Below the pieces are notes generated by a model, which saw nothing but the letters and a program-made list of their open reading frames with translations, ran no database searches and was not told the origin of the DNA. A stretch of 11,052 nucleotides of DNA, taken from assembly GCA_016214375.1 (NCBI GenBank), contig JACROQ010000095.1, forward strand, positions 9,313 to 20,364, read 5' to 3'. The DNA is from Nitrospirota bacterium (lineage in GTDB: Bacteria; Nitrospirota; 9FT-COMBO-42-15; HDB-SIOI813). A program made the translations under genes and the position numbers. The first letter of the stretch is position 1. The number at the start of each line of letters is the position of its first letter. Positions 7,213-11,052 of the stretch are shown piece after piece.

Positions 7213-9252
7213 ATGGAAAATCAAAAATTATACCCCGCAGGGCTGTTTCTAATCTGTATGTCTTTATGTCTCCTCTCGGCGCCTGTGCCGTCCTTTGCAG
7301 CCGATGGCGCTCAACCAACGCTACAGCAGCTCAATATCCCGCTGGCGCCGGATCAAACAGGGGCGCCATCCCCTCCGTCTATAGGGGTCCCTTTCGACAT
7401 CCAGAAGGGGAGGAATCTATTCCCGGGGGGAGGAAAAGAGGGTTTCTCAGAACCCCTGCCTTCTGAGAAACTCCCCACAGAGAAGACCCCTGCCGTTGTC
7501 AAGCCGGAAGAGATCTCTGATTTCGAGAGGTATCTCTCTGAGAGGCTGGATATAAACGTAAGGCAATTGGCCATCCTGAAACTTCAGCCCGGCATCAAGT
7601 TTTCCTATATGCCGGCCCTCCCGCTCCCCCCGGGGCATGCCATGTTCTACATCCCGGATGAGTTAGGCGGCGGTTTTGTTACCGGGACTGAGGAGGCATT
7701 ATCGAATGGCTTTAAGACTGCGGATATCAAGAGTCCTCTCTATGTATCTATGGAGATCAGACAGTTTGGCTATAACCTATTTGAGCAGCCTTCGTCGAGT
7801 TTCGCCCCTGTGGAGGCAATCCCTGTGGGACCGGACTATATCTTAGGGCGGGGGTCCTCTATATTGCCGGTCTCACCTTTCAGGGGGCAAAAGGTTTTAT
7901 CGAGAAGGAGTACAGCAGATATTATACAGACATGAAAATCAATATCAGCATGGGGAGCCTGAAGAGTATCCGGGTCTTCGTCGTAGGGAATGTCCACCGG
8001 CCCGGGAGTTATACGATATCCTCCTTTTCCACCATTATCAATGCGCTCTTTGCTGCCGGAGGTCCGGGCAAGGTGGGTTCGATGAGGGATATCCAGCTGA
8101 AGCGAAATGGTCAGGCAGTGGTATCCCTGGATCTCTATGACTTCATCCTGAAAGGGGATAAGACAAAGGACGTAAGGCTTTTACCCGAGGATGTCATATT
8201 TATCCCCCCTGTAGGTCCCCTTGTCGGGGTCGCAGGAAATGTGAAGGTGCCGGCCATCTATGAGTTAAAGGGAGAGACAAGGCTGAGCGACCTCATCGGG
8301 ATGGCCGGCGGAACAAACAGTATCTCCTTTAAGAATCGGATTCAGACACAGCGAGTGGAGGGCGGCAGGGAACAGACCCTTCGCGAGATGAACCTATCCG
8401 AGATCGAGAAGGGGAAGGGAAATGATATCGTCTTAAAGGATGGCGATGTGCTGAAGATATTCCCCATCTCCCAGACCGTAGAGAGGGTTGTCCATGTGAC
8501 AGGGGCGGTAAAGTCACCGGGGACTTATGGTTATCGGACGGGGATGACCCTGAAGGATCTGTTGATCTATTCCGGGGAGCTCCTCCGGTATGCCAATAGC
8601 GAAGAGGCTGAATTGACACGGGTCTCCATCTCTATAGAAGGGCCAAAGACAGAAAGAATCATTGTGAAACTGAAAGAGGCACTTGAAGGAGATTCACGAT
8701 ACAATATCCCGCTGAAGGAAGACGACTATCTCTTTGTCAGGACGGTCCCGGAATGGGAACTCTACCGTACCGTGAGCATCTCCGGTGAGGTCAGATATCC
8801 GGGTATGTACACGATCCAGAAGCGGGAGACCCTGTCCTCTCTGATCGAAAGGGCAGGGGGATATACGGACAAGGCATATCTTAAAGGGGTCACCTTTACC
8901 AGAGAATCCGTAAAAGAGCTTCAACAAAGGCAACTGGATGAGTCTATCGATCGGCTGGAGCAGGAGATCATATCACAATCTGCGCGGACCATTGAGATGG
9001 CACTGACACCGGAGGAGGCCCAGCAGCAGAAGGTGGTCGCAGAGCAGAGGAGGGGTTTAATTACAAAGATGAGGGCGGCCAAGGCAAAAGGGAATGTGAG
9101 CATCAAGCTGGTTACATCTGGACCCCGGGGATACCATTGTCATCCCGGAGAAGATTGAACGGGTGGTATGGCTGAGAGAGATCAAGGACTTGACGCAGAT
9201 ATTATACCAGATTGCGGTAACCGCAGGGGTCCTGATAGTTGCTTTTCCATAA
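7213..9252 (+). pseudogene. SLBB/Poly_export polysaccharide export protein, broken by two frame-changing deletions
   Basis: Proteins of this family form the outer-membrane/periplasmic export channel for capsule or exopolysaccharide (Wza-like). Segment 1 (7213 to about 7853) has a Sec signal peptide (hydrophobic LFLICMSLCLLS, probable cut after SFA at residue 29), a proline-rich linker and the entry to the Poly_export domain, FGYNLFEQPSSSFAP then VGPDYILG. The protein then resumes one frame over (about 7854-9117) with VLYIAGLTFQGAKGFIEKEY, followed by several SLBB repeats (VRVFV-type strands such as IRVFVVGNVHRPGSYTI, VVHVTGAVKSPGTYGY, TVSISGEVRYPGMYTI) and a charged helical stretch. At about 9112-9118 it shifts again to LDPGDTIVIPEKIERVVWL and the hydrophobic tail LIVAFP, ending at TAA 9250-9252. 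About 40 residues of Poly_export core and probably over 100 residues of a further SLBB region appear missing. The ATG at 7213 was preferred to a TTG at 7207; neither has a strong ribosome site. Decay or misassembly are both possible. Confidence 0.83.
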
Positions 9253-10765
9253 ACTGAGAATAACTCCCTTTACAAGGATATGTTCGCTTATCCTTTCCTT
9301 TGTTCTCTATTTTTTATTGCCTGCCCTGCTTTATGCCGGGACGTCTCCAAACATCCCTCTGGATAGCTGGGTTTATGAATACTTAGAGAGTCTTGAGGCA
9401 CGCGGCTTTACGAAGAGCGGCCTTCTGTCCACAAGGCCCTTCAGCAGGTTAGAGGGGGCCAGGCTGACAGGCGAGGCATTGAACATCTGGAATAGTCTGC
9501 CTGTGGACAGACAGGAGGGGATGAGGTCCATCTCCCTGATGTTAAAGAGATTAGAGAAGGAGTTTCAGGGGGACCGGGTCACTTCCGGTTACTTTAAACC
9601 TATAGACACAGTCTACATTAAGTATCTGTATAACAATAACATCCCTGACCACCTGAATACAAACCATAATGGAGATATTCTTGATGAGGGCCATAACGTG
9701 AGGATAGGTCTCTCGTCAGGGTTAAAATTATGGGACAGTCTGTCCTTCTATATTACCCCTGAGTTCCGGGGGGGAGAGGATAATTCGGAATGGGATGTGA
9801 TACAGGGTTATGGTATCCTGAGCCTCTACAATGTAGAGGCGGAGATCGGCAGGGAACCGATGTGGTGGGGGTCCGGTGTTCATGGGGGACTTCTCCTCAC
9901 CAATAATGCAACCCCCTTTGATATGATAAGGCTGACCTCGCAGAGTCCCTTTCTCCTCCCCTGGTTTCTCAGCAGACTGGGCCCGCTGAAACCCACCCTG
10001 TTTGTGACAGAACTTGAGAAGGAGAGAGACTTTCCCCATACGAAGTTGATGGGGATGCGCCTGGATTTCAGGCCGCTGCCCTCGTTCAGGTTCGCCCTTT
10101 CCAGGACCATCATGTTCGGAGGGGAGGGGAGAAAGAGACTCTCTGCCGGGGACTGGATAAAGGTTTTAATTGCAAACGATAAGTCAGAGCATCCCACATC
10201 AGGGTCAGAGATCGACAACAATAACATCATGTCTGTAGATTTCTCATGGTTAGTCACAGGTCTTAACAGGTCCTTGCCATTAAATGGGGCCAGGCTCTAC
10301 GGAGAGATCGGGGCCGAGGATTCCTCAGGGAATGGATGGCCCAAGGAGAAGGCCTTTCTTGCAGGGATATGGGTTGAAGACCCCTTCCTTCTGAGAGGCA
10401 CCAACCTCCGGCTCGAATGGGCAACGACCGCAAAGAATACGAAACACCAGGCATGGTACAGCCATGGTGTGTACACAAGCGGTTATACCTATAAGGGGAA
10501 TATTATCGGACACCATATGGGGGCGGATGCGGATGACCTCTTTGCAAGAGTGGAACATCTTACAGGGGGTGGGATCAGGATTGGGGTTGAGACCGATGTC
10601 GAGAAAAAAGGGGTCCATGCGGCATCCACCAGCAACAGGACATGGCTGGCCCTGGATCTCTCTTATCCACTATACGAGACCCTCAATATCATGCTGGGTT
10701 ACGGCCTTGAGAATGGCGATTCCTCATCCTCCACCATCTGGACAAGGATGGGCTGGGACCTTTAG
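9239..10765 (+). CDS. Capsule assembly Wzi-like outer-membrane protein
   Basis: This 508-residue protein resembles the Wzi / capsule assembly family (PF14052-like), outer-membrane beta-barrels that help anchor or organise surface polysaccharide. It begins with a basic N-terminus, a hydrophobic segment (residues 14-32, ICSLILSFVLYFLLPALLY) and a probable signal cleavage after A33. The mature start has the family's periplasmic PLDSWVYEYLESLEARGF and RPFSRLEGARLTGEAL. The barrel region includes EIGREPMWWGSGVHGGLLLTN, alternating strands, and a strand-like C-terminus ending in RMGWDL. The TTG at 9239 is chosen because AGGGGT (9225-9230) lies 8 bases upstream and no ATG or GTG is available before the signal sequence. 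It overlaps the SLBB gene end by 14 bases, implying translational coupling and a shared export pathway. Exact subfamily is uncertain; outer-membrane and capsule association is likely. Confidence 0.85.
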   Translation: MLFHKLRITPFTRICSLILSFVLYFLLPALLYAGTSPNIPLDSWVYEYLESLEARGFTKSGLLSTRPFSRLEGARLTGEALNIWNSLPVDRQEGMRSISLMLKRLEKEFQGDRVTSGYFKPIDTVYIKYLYNNNIPDHLNTNHNGDILDEGHNVRIGLSSGLKLWDSLSFYITPEFRGGEDNSEWDVIQGYGILSLYNVEAEIGREPMWWGSGVHGGLLLTNNATPFDMIRLTSQSPFLLPWFLSRLGPLKPTLFVTELEKERDFPHTKLMGMRLDFRPLPSFRFALSRTIMFGGEGRKRLSAGDWIKVLIANDKSEHPTSGSEIDNNNIMSVDFSWLVTGLNRSLPLNGARLYGEIGAEDSSGNGWPKEKAFLAGIWVEDPFLLRGTNLRLEWATTAKNTKHQAWYSHGVYTSGYTYKGNIIGHHMGADADDLFARVEHLTGGGIRIGVETDVEKKGVHAASTSNRTWLALDLSYPLYETLNIMLGYGLENGDSSSSTIWTRMGWDL

Positions 10766-10777
10766 ATTAGAAAACTT

Positions 10778-10851
10778 TGGCTGGGGGACAAGGATTCGAA
10801 CCTTGATAGACAGATCCAGAGCCTGTCGTCCTGCCGTTAGACGATCCCCCA
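10778..10851 (-). tRNA. tRNA-Gln (anticodon CTG)
   Basis: Read on the - strand, 74 bases fold as a full cloverleaf. Acceptor arms TGGGGGA and TCCCCCA pair over 7 bp, the D stem is GTC/GAC around TAACGGCAG, the anticodon stem ACAGG/TCTGT closes with one G-T wobble, and the loop CTCTGGA gives anticodon CTG at positions 34-36. The T arm is CAAGG, TTCGAAT, CCTTG. The discriminator base is G and CCA is encoded. All are as expected for a bacterial glutamine tRNA reading CAG. It converges on wzi, with only 12 bases between the CCA end and the wzi stop, and has a good promoter upstream on its own strand. Confidence 0.96.
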
Positions 10852-10869
10852 CCCATATTGACAGAAGAG

Positions 10870-10899
10870 ACTTTACAGCAAAACAGCCCTTCTTGTCAA
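10870..10899 (-). promoter_or_regulatory. Sigma-70 promoter for tRNA-Gln
   Basis: On the - strand a perfect TTGACA (-35; 10899-10894) is followed after 18 bases by TAAAGT (-10; 10875-10870, 4/6 match). A transcription start about 7 bases on would leave roughly a dozen bases of 5' leader before the mature tRNA. The -35 sits in the loop of an inverted repeat, CCCTTC (10887-10892) with GAAGGG (10901-10906). The hexamers are seen; use as a promoter is inferred from position and consensus. Confidence 0.6.
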
Positions 10900-10938
10900 G
10901 GAAGGGGTGGGACCCTAAATCAGAGATAGAAACACTGT

Positions 10939-10970
10939 AAAAATAGAAAAGCCCTCTTGGAATCAAGGGG
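10939..10970 (-). terminator. Rho-independent terminator for leftward transcription
   Basis: Read on the - strand, CCCCTTG pairs with CAAGAGGG around the loop ATTC, giving 7 bp with one bulged A, followed by C and a T-rich tract (TTTTCTATTTTT). This would end transcripts arriving from the right of the window before they reach the tRNA-Gln promoter. The same bases on the + strand form a hairpin with no T-run, so the signal is directional. Confidence 0.6.
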
Positions 10971-10985
10971 TTCGGTGAGTATAAT
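10957..10985 (+). promoter_or_regulatory. Candidate rightward promoter with -10 inside a palindrome
   Basis: TTGGAA (10957-10962, 4/6 match to the -35 consensus) is followed after exactly 17 bases by a perfect TATAAT (10980-10985). A start near 10992 would give a leader of about 40 bases leading to AGAGGAGGG (a strong Shine-Dalgarno sequence) and the ATG at 11034. The promoter overlaps the terminator hairpin described for the other strand, so one of the two assignments could be coincidental. Confidence 0.5.
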
Positions 10986-10992
10986 ACTCACC
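10974..10992. repeat. Perfect 19-bp palindrome, possible operator or hairpin
   Basis: GGTGAGTAT and ATACTCACC are exact complements around a single central A. The -10 hexamer of the rightward promoter lies at its middle, the arrangement expected for a dimeric repressor site that blocks RNA polymerase. In RNA read from further upstream it would be a strong hairpin. It is nested inside GGGTTC/GAACCC (10968-10973 with 11011-11016) and GCCCTC/GAGGGC (10951-10956 with 11021-11026), so the entire segment 10951-11026 can fold as one unit. Confidence 0.7.
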
Positions 10993-11033
10993 TGATAGGT
11001 GAAACCCAATGAACCCAGAGGAGGGCATAGCAG

Positions 11034-11052
11034 ATGATACGCCAAACGGTGT
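11034..11052 (+). CDS. Possible start of an unidentified gene, cut by the window edge
   Basis: Only six full codons are visible, reading MIRQTV. They follow a strong ribosome binding site (AGAGGAGGG, 9-base spacing) and the candidate promoter with palindrome. Six residues cannot identify a family. A transposase/recombinase at the left end of an insertion sequence or an autoregulated DNA-binding protein would both fit the structured leader, but neither is shown. A leftward gene ending at the terminator near 10970 is the main alternative, in which case this frame is not real. Confidence 0.3.

Noticed and set aside
10778..10851. tRNA-Gln used as an integration site with a duplicated 3' end
   Set aside because: No second copy of the tRNA 3' end is visible in the window, and the structured segment lies on the 5' (promoter) side of the tRNA, not the 3' side where integrases usually recombine.
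10464..10940. 158-codon + strand frame overlapping the wzi end and running across the tRNA-Gln
   Set aside because: It passes through the tRNA gene and reads wzi out of frame; low-complexity, no recognisable motif.
1..11052. CRISPR array or other regularly spaced repeats
   Set aside because: No series of direct repeats with unique spacers was found; the only tandem repeat is the two-copy 12-mer before pnp.

Overview
This window comes from a Gram-negative bacterium. The evidence is a Wzi-type outer-membrane protein and an SLBB-type polysaccharide export protein, both with Sec signal peptides. The gene order infB, DUF503, rbfA, DHH phosphoesterase, truB, rpsO, pnp, M16 peptidase, together with frequent AGG/AGA and ATA codons, fits Nitrospirota or a Desulfobacterota ('deltaproteobacterial') lineage. 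That placement is an inference from style and order, not from a search.

Bases 1-7143 hold a compact, co-directional housekeeping block on the + strand. It starts inside infB (translation initiation factor IF-2), followed by a small DUF503/YlxP protein, rbfA (ribosome maturation), an NrnA-type DHH phosphoesterase (nanoRNA/pAp degradation), truB (tRNA psi55 synthase), rpsO (ribosomal protein S15), pnp (polynucleotide phosphorylase) and an M16 zinc peptidase. Genes overlap or are separated by a few bases. The main internal break is an extended -10 promoter lying across the truB stop codon, which should drive rpsO-pnp. Translation initiation, ribosome maturation, tRNA modification and RNA decay are thus grouped in one transcription unit. 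In this copy rbfA is broken by a frameshift just after its DPRI motif.

Bases 7207-10765 hold two surface-polysaccharide genes: a large SLBB/Poly_export protein and a Wzi-like capsule-assembly protein whose TTG start overlaps the end of the SLBB gene. The SLBB gene is split into three reading-frame segments at two junctions. Each junction looks like a deletion of conserved sequence, with the downstream part of the protein resuming in another frame. Together with rbfA this makes three deletion-type frame breaks in 11 kb, either real decay or assembly error.

Bases 10766-11052 hold a tRNA-Gln(CTG) on the - strand, convergent with wzi and with its own TTGACA promoter. Beyond it is a dense, structured segment: a leftward rho-independent terminator, a perfect 19-bp palindrome with a TATAAT hexamer at its middle, a competing second hairpin, nested outer complementary arms, and then a ribosome binding site and ATG opening a frame that runs off the window. 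This last segment is the least explained part and may be the left end of a mobile element or the control region of a new gene.
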